A stretch of DNA of 64,000 nucleotides from Archegozetes longisetosus (Eukaryota; Arthropoda; Arachnida; Sarcoptiformes; Trhypochthoniidae), in contig JAEMBT020000003.1 in assembly GCA_018873245.2 (NCBI GenBank), positions 4,483,843 to 4,547,842 on the forward strand. The letters run 5' to 3'. The notes beneath the pieces are model-generated. The model was given only the letters and a program-made list of their open reading frames with translations, was not told the DNA's origin and made no database searches. The position numbers were made by a program, and so were the translations under genes. Of the stretch, positions 1 to 12,300 are shown one piece after another; the first letter of the stretch is position 1; every line of letters starts with the position of its first letter.

Positions 1-28
1 TAGTGTAATTACTATAATTACTTAATAG

Positions 29-549
29 GTTGACGCCATGAAACTTGGAGTCAAGGAAATGAAGCGTGAATACAAAAAAGTTAATATCGATCAAATCGAG
101 GTATTATTGTTTTCTTTAATTTATTCCTTAATATTCGTTCAAATGCCGATAAAGTGAAAACTAATTGTATGAAAAGGACCTACAAGACGAACTGGAAGAC
201 ATGCTCGAACAGGCAAATGAAGTACAAGAAGCCCTTGGCAGAAGTTATGGCACTCCAGACGTAGACGAGGAAGAACTAGAAGCTGGTACTTTGATTAGCA
301 GTTTTTAACACTGAGAATTAATCTGAGCTAGCTTTAGATACAGACACTTCATATTTAGATGAAGTGTCCGCACCGAAGGTTCCGACCAGAGAACCAGGAG
401 CTGAGAGTGTCAATAGTGTAAGTGATATACTAACATTTTGTCTTAAAACCCAATTATTAATAGTCTTTAGTAATTAATTGTTACTGGTTGATTGATAGGA
501 TGGACAACTAGTCGATGAGTTTGGCCTACCGAAAATTGCTGCGACATGA
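29..549 (+). CDS. CHMP5: CHMP5 (ESCRT-III subunit), C-terminal half, 5' end outside window
   Basis: Charged multivesicular body protein 5 is a peripheral ESCRT-III subunit that acts late in multivesicular-body sorting and binds the VPS4 regulator LIP5/VTA1. Four exons are visible: 29-100, 177-285, 338-417 and 499-549. They translate in one frame to 103 residues ending at TGA. Diagnostic segments are MKxGVKEMKxxYK, [28 protein letters not shown], the acidic DEEELEA stretch and the C-terminal [10 protein letters not shown]. All introns are GT-AG; that at 286-337 is only 52 bases. The exon 2/3 junction gives a linker about a dozen residues shorter than in vertebrates between LEA and the SYLDE motif. 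The N-terminal basic helices lie upstream of base 1. The stop is 107 bases from the stop of the convergent glycosyltransferase gene. Identity is secure from several long motifs; the short linker is the only soft point. Confidence 0.93.
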
Positions 550-656
550 GATTAACACGAGATTAATCTGTCTATAATTATGTACGGGCTTAATTTCATT
601 AATACATATATATTTCTACAGTATTGTTAACTTTAATTCGAGATTTTTCTAATGTT

Positions 657-2156
657 TCAACAATTATAAACTTTAATTTTATATTTATCAATAATATTTC
701 TCAAAACTTCAAATCTTAACGCTCTGTTCTTCAACTTTGTTTCGAGACCTTGTAAAAACTCTTGAGAATATTGAGATGTCTTATGCGGCAAATGGCTCAT
801 CCACACGTTAGGTAGAACTTGAAAAGTGTAACTATAAGTATAAATTTAAGTATAAATTTAGTTTTAGATGAATTTAAATTAAGATACTAGTCTATTCAAT
901 ATTGTAAATCATACTTGGCGGCAAACAGCTCTGTTGTATGCATCACTTTATTCATGCCGTAATTTTTAAGACGTTCGTCAAAATAAGGAAAGTTGTTAGT
1001 TTTCCTAAAAATTTTGTAATTAATACTTAATATTCAGATATGGAAATAAATCACAGTTTTTCTTACTCGACAACAATATATGGTTCGTATTTGTCTAAGA
1101 ACCCCTTGACTTCATATGGACTAGTAGCGTAATACCATTTCCAATAGTCAGTCAATCGATGAGCGTCTATTGACTCGAATACTCCTAAAAGTTATTGAAA
1201 ATATATATTTATACACCAAAAATAGTTCTCGCTTTTCAAACTTACGAAATGGTTGAACGATTGGGTCTTCTCTGTGTATTAATTGCATGAACTCTTCTTT
1301 AGTTTTTGGGATGGGATCGGCTCTCTATTAGATTAACAAATAGAATTACAATTGAGATTAAAGAATGAAATGATAGTGATTTTGAGTTAAGGATAGCGTT
1401 AATTAATTAATTTGATTACATTTGGCATTTCCAGATATTCAAAGGCCGGCACAATAAATGCAGTTTTGGTCGAATATCTCTGTTTCGAATAAATAGACAT
1501 AAATCTGTGCTCAAAATCAGGACATGGCTGAAAGTCTGCGTCTGCGATGAACATAAACTTTGTTTTGACATGTTTTATAGCAATATTCCGCATCCCATTA
1601 ATAGGATAATCTTTATCTCCAAGTCCTGCCACAAGGTTTATGTGACTATCGGCTGTCAGATTGAGATTGCGTAACTTTTTTGTTATATACATCCTGTAAA
1701 TATTAAATATGAATTAAATTTAAGCGAAAATAGAAAGAGTTGAGTGTATTATTACTTATGCCAGTCTAAGATTCCTTCATTAAGATCTTTAACAGGAACG
1801 TAGATTGTGATAGAGACAGGTCCAACCCATGACTGTAAACTTCGTTCGAGAATCAATAGTCTATCCATTGACACTTGTGTTACTAGAGTTATGTCGAACT
1901 TATGCTGGGGTCTTATCCCACCACTCGAAGGGATTGTCATCTTTTCGTATTTCATATGACTTGTTTGATCAATTGGTTTAGCAGCTTGATGCTCACACCA
2001 CGAACCGATTTGGTCAGCTTTTTCAAAGCCACTATTGCCTAAGGTATGAAGCTTTGCTTCAGTGCTTGAAATATTACATATCATAACCATTTTGTACCTA
2101 ATATTGGAGAAACCCTGATGTCCGTGAATGAAACAGTTCCAGAATAGCCAAAACAT
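657..2156 (-). CDS. LARGE-like glycosyltransferase (Glyco_transf_49 family)
   Basis: This is a Golgi-type glycosyltransferase of the family containing the LARGE glucuronyltransferase half and B4GAT1, enzymes that build matriglycan on alpha-dystroglycan. Six exons join in frame: 2156-1756, 1693-1420, 1324-1246, 1184-1067, 1004-915 and 831-657, giving 378 residues. Family hallmarks appear in order: DITLVTQVSMDRL, a WxGPVSITIYVP strand, YPINGMRNIA, the metal-binding DxD region FIADADF, FIVPAFEYLE, YATSPYEVKGF, EPYIVVE, FDERLKNYGMNKVMHTTEL and VLPNVWMSHLPH. All introns are GT-AG with consistent phases. The last uses a donor inside AAGTATGA, so the join reads AANYTFQVLPN. LARGE proper has an extra N-terminal GT8 domain, and none is seen here. 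The start at 2156 (MFWLFW, a possible short membrane anchor) is provisional. An open stretch at about 2178-2290, containing FPSELELWAKRS, could be an earlier exon. Family is firm; orthology to LARGE versus B4GAT1 is open. Confidence 0.85.
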
Positions 2157-5100
2157 GTAATCATTACAGCGATTGAGCTAATGCGAGCTTTAGTTTTGGT
2201 CGAGTATTTGATACTTCTTTTGGCCCATAATTCAAGTTCAGATGGAAATTTAAGTCTATTTTCAAAAAAGATTGACCAATATTTAACTGTTCTTTGAGAT
2301 CGAGTTTAGAGGAACTGCTATTTGATATCTATACTAACCTAAAATATATACATTAAAAATGGAAAAACAATAGTTTCATAATATAACCAATAGTTATAAA
2401 ATATTAATTGAACTTAAAATTATATAAAGAAGTTTTAAATAAAAACTGATAATTTAAATATAGAAAAGCATTGGATTCATTCAGTGAAATTGTAGACTTA
2501 GAGTTGTAAGTTTGTTTTGAGTATAGGATCAACAAAATTTAGAACTCAAATTAGTCATAGAGATAAAACTTTTGTTTTGATTCTTATCAAAAAACAAATT
2601 AACTACTTAAGTGCTTAAACAGAAAAGGTATTAACTTAAAATTGACTTCTACCAGTCATTAAGTTCATAAAGAAAATTACAAAAGCATTTTAAAAGTACA
2701 TGTAATTTGAATTTATAATAAATGCTGAAAATATCCGCTGTTATTCCGTTCACAGAGCCTAACACTTCGAGTGGTATTTTCAGGAGTATTAACCAAGCTT
2801 TCAATACTTTACTATTAGATTCTAATTCAAAAAACCTTAACAATGAAGGCGCATTCAACTGTTGCAAACACCATTTTTATTGTTATTCACTTTTAGATTT
2901 AAGTTTAGTAAAAATTGAAATCAGGCTTTTTCTAATATTGAAATTTTTTGATAAAAGCTCGAAAAAGTATGAGTGAGTAAGGTTTTGATGTTCAATTGGG
3001 TTCAGTTTTAAATTGTTGATCCTCTATGACATTTACTCATTGATAAAATTGAAAGTACTAAAAGATATGAGCTATAAATTGAACACGAGCTAAAACGGGA
3101 GCAAGAAAATATGAGGTTATTATTTGCATCAAATGAGAATAATGTTGCAGGAATAAGACAATTAAGGTAAAAGCTAAAGAACTGCGTGACAAGTGCCTCT
3201 AATTTATGGAACTTGAGCTCAGTATCAATTGATAAGTCAACAGAATGAGGAGTATAAGAGTTGGTGTCTAAACCACCCACACCTAACGTTTGATAAATTC
3301 TAACTGAATTGAAAAAATAAAACGATATGCTTTAATACCAGATTTTCTATTTTAAACTACAGTTTTGCTATTATTTAGTTATCAGTATTGCTATTGTTCA
3401 AAATTTATTCGCCTAAACTGTTTTTGTTACTGTTATAGAAAATTTTAGAAGCCTATCAATAGCCACGAGACTTGCAAAGAATTAATGAACTCGGGATAAA
3501 ATAACTCGATATCAAATTTGGATCGAGTGGTAAATCTTTTCGATAATTTTCCTAAAAATATTAGCGGAAGTTAGTTCTTGTATTGCAAGCTAAAGTACAT
3601 CATTTTAATGTTTTATTGCTGCAATCAAAAATTTTTGATTATTTAAAATCAAATTTCAGTTTAGTTCGCCAATAGTGTGACGTTAGTTTAACCTATTATT
3701 TACTGATTACGCACGCCTTTCATTCTCAGAATACTAGACTCAACTCATCCGAAGCCAACTTCAGTTTTCAATTCAAAATTTAATTTAGACTTTCTTATTA
3801 GACAGAAAATCTATGAAAAAAATAGTTGAGACGATCTTAAAATCTAGTTTTTTGAACCATTTGAGACTAAGAGAAAGATCTATCTTAATTTAAAGAATCC
3901 TACCTCTTATTTCCCTCAACACAATAGTTAATCAAAGGATATTGTATTTACAGTTTTGCAACTCTAATATACTAAACTTTGTTGAAAAATTAGGATTTTA
4001 TTTTTGTATTCAACAGAATAAATGTTTACCTAAAAACGTTTGATGTTTGTATTTTACGAACCATTTAACTGGTTTAGGAAAAAACATAACTTGTTAGTAA
4101 TAAGTAATTACTAGTAAGTCATTACTTTGAGTTATTGTGAATCTGAATTTCATCATGTGGCTAAAATTTGTTCATTCTAATTTACATATTCTAATAATTG
4201 TCACACAAGAATGAACTGCTAAATAAAACAGTGTTTCTATCAATGTCTCTTATATTAGATTCAACTCAAAGTCACTTGTTATGTTAGTGTTTGTGTCACT
4301 GTTTTCATAATTTCAATTTAGCCTATGATCAGTGGGTTTGAGGTTTCTAGTAAATTACTTAACTTTTCTTTGAAAGCCTACAAATATTTTTGGAGTAAAC
4401 ACATTGATAGAACTGATAGTTATATTTCGAAGAACTATAACGAATCCAACTTAAAAACAAATCATACAACCCTTAATATAGTTTCAAGCTTTTCTCCTTT
4501 AATATGTTTGATATTTTACGAGTATATGATTTGATACATAACTTAATGATGAACTGAAATTGACAGTAAATAAGAAGAAATGAATTTCTCACCTAACGAT
4601 TTCTTCTGAATTATCGGATAGCTTGATCAATACTAGCATCCCATAGAATGGTTCGTTGCTCTATAATCAAATCATAATACAATCAATTTTTATAGAATGT
4701 CTTCTATGTTGCCAAGTAAATCAAAGATCAAACGTAAGGACAAGACCTGTTCCAACAGCTGTTCGGCAGTCGCTCTTAAGCTGATCTGGACTTCATGTAA
4801 ATCAATATTATCTCTAATCGGTATAAACTGATACATCGATCGGATCCGATCGGATTTACATTTTGTCGAAAAAATCTATTGAAAAAAATAGATTAAGAAA
4901 TGGTTTAGTAATTGATTAGTTTGAAAAGAAATATAACTGCGGGAATGGCATACATTATGACAAAGAGACCATTTATTATTGAAACAATTGACGTAATTAT
5001 TCCATTTAGAGTGATCACTAAACCATCCCTTATCTGATATTTTATTTGATTTAATGATATTATTATGAATTAGATTAAGAGGCAATTCATCATCAGTTGT

Positions 5101-6204
5101 CATGAAAGCGATTCGGCCTCGATTTGAATGTTTGTGTTCTGAATAATGTTTACTACAAACACAATATCAATATTAGGATAACTATCACTAAACCATTGCT
5201 GCGATCATGTGTTAACATAGTCTATTTGTGGCTTAAAAGTTATAAATACCTGAGATGGGAATCGAAGTAAGAAACTAAATGAATGTAAATCATGATAATA
5301 GAAATACAGGAATGTATGGCAATCGCTAAGATTATAATCTGTAGAGAATTAGTTTTGCCGATATTCCGATTGATTCGGTGCAATAAATACTCCATAATTT
5401 AATAAATATGTTTATATTATTTTTATATAATCACTTAATTGTCTTTGTCTTCTACTTATAGTCAATTTATTATTAGAAAGCCATTGACTGAGGAGTGTTT
5501 AGATTGATTCTCAATAGAATTTTGATATAGAAATTGTTGGCTTAATTTAGAGACTTTTGCAGAACTATAATACAGGAAAATATTTGTTTATATGAGAGAC
5601 CTATTCACACAAATTCTAGTCAAATTACATTCACTATTTTCCATTTAAAGATCACATTCTATACCACTCTACCAAATGTGACTTTTTTTTGACCAATCAT
5701 TGCGTTCCTTTCATATAAGCCATAAATTACGAAATCTTCATTAATAACACTAACTTTTAACTCAATTGTCTTCATGTTTAAGCTTCAGAATTGATAGACA
5801 ACTTGTGAATTGATGACTGCTTTAAGAACTTATCTCAAATACATTGAGATCTACACAAGTATGAAGTTATTCTAAGGCCTTATGAGTCGATAATCTCTTG
5901 AAAAATAAAAATAGAAGTGATAAATAGAAAAGCAAACTCAGTCAATGTAACAAAACTTACACGAGGTGCAAACTCAATGATAATACAAATTGTCAATTGT
6001 TTGATCCTCTATCCAAACATGGACACAATTGTTTTATTAGTTATACAAGGCTATCCAGCAATTTTTTGTTCAATCGATCATTGAAACCCCGCGAGGTTTC
6101 AGTTTAATTGATCAGGTGGATATTTGTTATTCAATCAAAAACATGAGGAAACAGACCTGAAAACAATGTGAAAAATTGCTGTAAGCTTAAAGCATAGAAT
6201 AGAC

Positions 6205-6380
6205 CAGTACTCCCCAAACGGTAGCCCTCGCAAGGTTTTGACAAATATCGAGGTAAACTCAATTCGTGATAAGATATCTGAAAGAAATTAAGACAGGGGT
6301 TTGAGCTTCAATACTGGTCCGCGGTCTTACCTTTCATATAGAAAGTGGCCTGCGAGACAAAAATGCTTGGGAAGTAATAG
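6205..6380. mobile_element. hAT-like MITE (short non-autonomous DNA transposon)
   Basis: The two ends are imperfect inverted repeats. The left end starts CAGTACTCCCCAAAC and continues into CCCTCGCAAGG. The right end, read on the other strand, starts CTATTACTTCCCAAGC and continues into CTCGCAGGCC. A CAG/CTA start followed by a C-rich run is typical of hAT superfamily ends. The element is 176 bases with no coding capacity. No clear 8-bp target duplication survives, so the superfamily assignment is tentative. Confidence 0.45.
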
Positions 6381-7679
6381 GACATAAAGCAAAAATCGTT
6401 CAAAGTTCATTGTTATTAGGAGTATTAATGCCGTTTTAAAAGTTAGTTGAACATTAATTTTAAAATATTAACTCATTGAAAATTTATCATTGTTATATTG
6501 AGTTCAAACAAACTTTAAATAAAAAATCGTAAACCCTACAAACTGAATCATATCGTTGCTCATATGTTATCTGAGAGATCGAGAAAATGTCAACTTCACA
6601 TTTGTACCAAACATCGAATGGTTAATAGGAGTTCCGGGATCTCTGATCAAAAACATTTTACAATGTTATAAAATAAGGTCAATATATTTCGTGTTACCGA
6701 TAATTTTAAATCATGAGGAAACGAACTTTAAACAAAGATGAATAAACATACCAGAATAGATCTCAAACCTATATAACGAGGTTCGATATGTACGGAGGAG
6801 TAGAAGAATTAATGGTATTCATATGAAATACTAGAATAGAAATAGACGAAAAATGTCTAAATTCTTCAACTTTTACATGAATGTGTTGTGAAAATAGTTT
6901 TTGAATTACGAAAGGATGATATGAATTTGAAGGGAATTTACTTGGGATTATTTGAAAGTATTTCGTGATGATTGGTATCAGCGAAAAAAACTAGTTTTAA
7001 GTGTTTGTTTCGAATGATTTTTCACATGTTCGTATTAAGTCCTTATTGACTTTTGTGACATCAATAGTAAAAATTAGGGGAGCACTTCGTTTGATCAAAA
7101 TTAAACTCTGTTTCCAATCCCCTAAATTGTTTATTCTCAAAAAAAATTATTCCGTTTTCAAACTCAAAAATAAACTAAACTCTCAACTGGATTCAGATTT
7201 AATTTGTGAGATTAATGAATAATCACGAAATAACATGTTGTGTTTCAGAGATTAAAGAAATCTTAGATTAAATACCAGAGCTGTCCCTAAGGAATAGAAA
7301 CTACGTGACTTTCACAGATTATTTTTAAATAACTAGTATTTAAACAATAAAACTTCATATAACTTTCATTCATATTATTTTTCAGTCAAATAACTTCATT
7401 GATAAATTGGTGATTTTTCTCAATTATAATGAATGCTTCGCTTTATTTTATCAAGTCTACTAAATCAATTGATTCAGCAGTTGTTGATAATTATATTTAC
7501 CAAAAGTATATTTCATATAAAGATAAAGATTATTACAGAAGCAAAAATAAAATTTGCAAGTATATCATACTAGTTTTATTTGAGTAACTCCTAGAAAATG
7601 TCATAAATGGGTATTTCAAATCAGAGTAATTCATTATTGAATACAGGGCTCAATTCACTCTCGGGGTAGTTAAACAGGG

Positions 7680-7740
7680 GCTTTGATCAAATGTATTTTG
7701 ATTAAGTGAATTTTGATCAAACGAATTTTGATCAAACAAA
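7680..7740. repeat. tandem TTTGATCAAA palindromes
   Basis: Four copies of the palindrome TTTGATCAAA or a one-base variant are spaced 15-20 bases apart. No gene is adjacent. It looks like a short decayed minisatellite; a binding-site array cannot be excluded. Confidence 0.5.
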
Positions 7741-9338
7741 GAGGAGCCAAAATTAGAATTCCTCAATCTAAATTTTAGTATTTTTAGTAGTTTTAGGAAG
7801 TATTGCAATACTTAATTCAAATTTTTTATCGAATCATATACATTCAAATGTAAACCTTCTTCAAGAAATTCAAGCTTTTCAGTAGGATTTTACGTTAAAT
7901 TTTGTTGTATATTTAGCAAACAATCGAAATTAAAATCATATTTGTTTTTGAAATAAGATAAAAATTGTGAAAACCTTAGATAACAAGAATGTTAGAACTT
8001 ATTCTTGATTTTACAAATTCTATACAACAGGTAAATGTCAAACTATTCTATTATCAAGAGTTTTGAGATAAAATCTGTTTCATATTCTAATGCTTCAAAC
8101 GATAACTAAACACACTTTATTTTTCTTGATACTTCATTAAGATTTAGTTAAAAGATTAAAACCTAAAAGCTTAAGAATGAGATAATTCATCGGTTCCAAG
8201 GCTTAATCTTGGATAATTCTCAAAAACTTTTGCTAATCCTTATTTAAGAGCTTGATTCCACCATTTTCAAGCCTGTTCGTAAGCCTTTAGTAAATATATT
8301 TTCTTCATTTTGAAATGACTAAGATCGATGAGAAAAGCTTTCATTTGAAGTATGACTATTGAATCATAACTAGGAATTAGAGAATAACCTTTGTTTGTCA
8401 CTATTATAGATATCATTTTAGATTCGGAAAAAACAGATCTTCAATACTGAGAAACTTGTTAACCAACTGACAACTTTGCTAATTATTTTCATTGGAGCTA
8501 ACGATTTGAAGAACTGGGTTAGTAAGTAATCCCAGTTTTATAAACTACAATAAAAACAAAGCAATATAAAAGTAAGAACTTGAGTGAATATGAAAGCTTA
8601 TATAATCCCTTTTCTACTAATTAGTCTGACTCCACTTCCATTGAACAATAGTTGCAAATACAGAATTATAGCTTTGAAATGGTTTCGAATTACTGATTGG
8701 GCCTTAAGGCTGTTCGAAGCAATGATGTATTCGATTGCGTGCAATATTTCTCAGCAAACAATAAGATTTACAGCAGTTCTGGTGGAACACATTAGTGAAA
8801 TATATTTTGTAAGCTAATAATAGCGTAGGTGGCTATAGAACACTATTGCAAAGATGCATCAACTTATTGCTTAAGAAACACACAACTCGTACTGATTATG
8901 AAGAAAATTAAGTGCAACTAACAAACTGATAATATACAATTTGATCGCTTGATTGGCCCAAATTGCAAATGACGCAAAGTTTCATGGTTTTGGGCGACCA
9001 TAGGAAAAAACAAGCTATTAAAGTCGAGCGTCTTGCTCACGGACATGCTCTCTTATTGTTAAAAAGTTTAACCGATTTCTATTGGCCGAATAGCACGCAC
9101 TTCGGGCCACCGGTTGACAATTAACAAATATGTTATAAACTCAATAAAAGCTCATACATATGACAGAAATCATTATCAACTGATCGAGTATAACTTCAAG
9201 TTCGCACACAATACTATATCAGTTGAAGATATTTCTTCTATTCAAGTGTTCGCAAACTTCATACTAAACTTATACACGATATTCGACTTATTTTTTACTG
9301 TAACAAAAGCCTGTATTTTATAACTTTTTAAACCAGTT

Positions 9339-12300
9339 ATGGAAAGTCGACAGAAAATTCAGATATATTTGTTCGTCTTTGTCGCTGTAATTAGCCTTAT
9401 GGTGACGATAGTCCCAGAAGTTTCGGGCAAGCCAAATATGGATGAAGTTGCAAATATGGCAGAAGCTATTCGCTACCTAGAACAACTCGACAAATACTAT
9501 TCACAAGTTGCCAGACCAAGGTATCACTCTTTTGTTTATTTCATATTATCAACATTTATTCCAAACTTCAAATATTCATACTATTCCATAACCAATTTTT
9601 CACGGTTTATAACTAGATATCGATTTGAATCGGTAAACTTATTATATGAATATTTGTTTTTGATTTGTTTGTTTGAATTTCGAATCAAGTTTAATTCGGA
9701 AGTATACGAGTGAAAAATTTTAGATTGAGTCAGACTAGAAATATAATTAGTTTTGTTTGAAATATTGATTGAATAAAGTGAAACAGAACTTTTACTGGAG
9801 ATTTGAAATAGCTAGTTGTACTTCTTGCAGATTGAATAACCTTAAGATTTTGAAAACGAACGTTTTCGTGAAAAATTTGTGCAATATATTGATTGAAAAA
9901 GTTCTGTAGATGAATAATACTCTGTGTGTAGTAACTATTTAAAAAGTTGAAAATATTTCGTTTGTCATTGAATTTAAAGTCGTAAACCGGGTAAACTTAG
10001 AAGTTGTTTACTAGTTTATTACTAGGAAAAACAAGTGCCTACTCACTCGAATAGATGCAATCAAAGAGTTATATGATTTTGAAGAGATCGAGAAAGATAT
10101 TGAAAGCTAGAATTAAGTTTGTCGAAGTAGTAATTCGTCATAATTTAGAAAAAATTAGGTCAAAACTTTACTCAAAAATATTTTGGTAACACATTCAAAC
10201 TTGACAATTATTAGCTGAATAATGCACCAATAGGATGATAAATTATGTGAAAAGTTTATCAGAATATATTTCAAAGATTCGAATGATTGAGTAAAGAAGC
10301 CTTAATCACAAAATTTAATCATCGTCAAGTTGAACAATCAAATTTACGAATTATACACCCATACTTAGCATAAGGATGCAGTCTTGATTCATTCAAATCC
10401 CTATTCATTTGTTCTTATCTTCAGAATCAGTTTCCATTTAAACTACTTTCTACTCAATTCTGGTTCTCATATCCCCACAGGACTTGAACTGAGAAAAAAC
10501 CCGTTAATCATTGAAATTTGCATTTGTATAGATTACGCAACATTCGAAAGATTGTGTAGATGTTGCCTAGAGTACAAAGAACGTTACTTTGGTGTTGAAA
10601 TAGCTACTGTAATCATATTAAAACTAAGGAATGAGAAGTTATATATAGCCAAAAAGAACTTCACTCTTCAGCTCAATGAAATTAAATGCTCAAACTATTC
10701 ATTAACAAATGAGTGTTATCTGAAATAAGATCCTATCGATTCTTGCGAAGTGTACCATCAGATAAATATCAAGTGACTTAAAGCGCGAACTTCATATTGA
10801 CTTATCAAACCTGATAAGAGAACGAACACCTTTTGTTGACTTTCGATCACTAATTATCACAAATCCCATACAATAGCAATACTTTCTAAGTTAGAAAGCC
10901 TTTCTCAGCACTAGCTAATCTTCACTGAATTTAAGTCTGTCCTGAGTGTGACCTGAAACACTTATTTAATGTTGTAACAGTTCTCTTAATTCAAAATTAA
11001 AGCGAATTTACATTCTTCATCTGAATCGCAGACCCTTCTCATACAAAGTTTAAAAAAGAGTCAAAACAGTTATTTTAAAGACTGAAAATTTATTAGATAG
11101 AAAAATGAATTAAACATCTAATAAGAATTTGCTTTGCTCTAATGGTTGCAAGTATAATGTTTTGAGCTTTTGCTTCGAAATTTGAGCTTTAGATATATTA
11201 GTTAGAGTGCAGATGTCTATAAACAGCGAATACGGTCAGGGCTGTCAGACCGACGATTGCCAACATGTAAGAAGTGTTTTGACTGACGTTTGCACTAGTT
11301 CTCTTTCCCTTTTTTTCTTTTCTACCTTATCTACCTCTTCTTCACTTGCAGTTTCTTCTCTGTTTGTTCTAAGCCAGAGATTCATCACTACCACTAGAAC
11401 CCGAACCATTAGCCATTGCAATGATGTGACAAAGCTGTTTTTATCTTAACTAAAGTTGATTTAATAGTTTAGAATTTGGATACGACTTGTAAGTTTAAAG
11501 GACTCACAACAAAAGAGTATATCGTTATTAAGTATAATATACAGAAATGGCAAGAAGTCGAGCAGTCTTCACTACTGGAGTCATGCTGTTAATATCAATA
11601 TAATATAGCTTGCCCAGTAGGACCAATCACAAAGAAAAATTTCATTGTTCTACTACACTGAATAACATTATTCTGATAGAAATTTCGAGTGAATCACTTG
11701 CTCTCAATAAAGCAAATTCTTTTGCTGAAGACTGGACGCACTATACAGTTAGAGATGTCTCAATAGGTTAATGATAAATTGAACTTACAGAACAATATGA
11801 ATAAAAGAAATTTGTATTGTGGTCTAATATTCTGATGTGATTGCATCCCATAAATTGAGTTAACTTACGTTGTAATATCTTAACAGATGAATAATAAGTG
11901 CTGACTGTACATCAAGTTTGATAAGTATGTTCCAAGTAAAACATTTATAGCAGTACAACTCATAAGAATTCCAGTTTGAAAGCATAATAAATTATATCGA
12001 CCACTAAATGCAGACGTACTCTGAATTCATCCCAATTTTATTGTAAGCTTTCAAAGTCAGAGATATTTGAAGCTTACGCAATTCCACTTCTAATTAAAAT
12101 GCTGAAAATCAGCATTTTTTAAAATTCGAAGCTGAGGAACCTTCGAAATATTATCCTTTATTCATCTCAGTTTTTATACAAGTTGGAAAAAAATTGAAAT
12201 TAGTTAACTATAACAGAATTATCATTCGAACTAATAAAGCTACAAATACAAGACCAGTCGTGTGCAACTTTGAGTAGTTCATTTATCAAAATACTTAAGA

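Larger units (their letters stand above)
2157..9338. other. long stretch without a confident gene
   Basis: Apart from a possible 5' exon of the glycosyltransferase (about 2178-2290, minus) and two small repeats listed separately, I see no supported gene. Open frames of 60-90 codons here are unrelated to any family I recognise, lack convincing splice context and have the base composition of the surrounding AT-rich DNA. An open stretch at 8589-8810 begins with a hydrophobic leader (MKAYIIPFLLISL) and ends at a GTAAGC donor, but I found no in-phase partner exon. A 53-codon frame at 8969-9127 is richer in G+C than its surroundings and remains unexplained. Confidence 0.5.

Noticed and set aside
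286-327. Non-canonical intron end in CHMP5
   Set aside because: Forcing the conserved-looking ELAL reading required a GT-TG intron. The acceptor TTTAG at 337 gives a canonical GT-AG intron and an in-frame join, so no unusual splicing is needed.
832-914. Non-canonical last intron in the LARGE-like gene
   Set aside because: Reading through AAGTATGATTTACAA suggested an AT-CA intron. Using the GT inside AAGTATGA and the TTATAG acceptor restores a canonical intron and a better family match (NYTFQVLPN).
2649-2976. Overlapping 72- and 84-codon frames on opposite strands
   Set aside because: No recognisable motif, AT-driven amino-acid composition and no splice context.
3008-3280. 90-codon minus frame starting MGGLDTNSYTPHS
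   Set aside because: GVGGLD briefly suggested an AAA-ATPase segment, but the following sequence has no Walker motif or other family residues. Probably chance.
10384-10728. 114-codon plus frame in the NPF intron
   Set aside because: Long by chance standards, but it has no domain, lies in the intron of a secure gene and has no flanking splice signals that fit.
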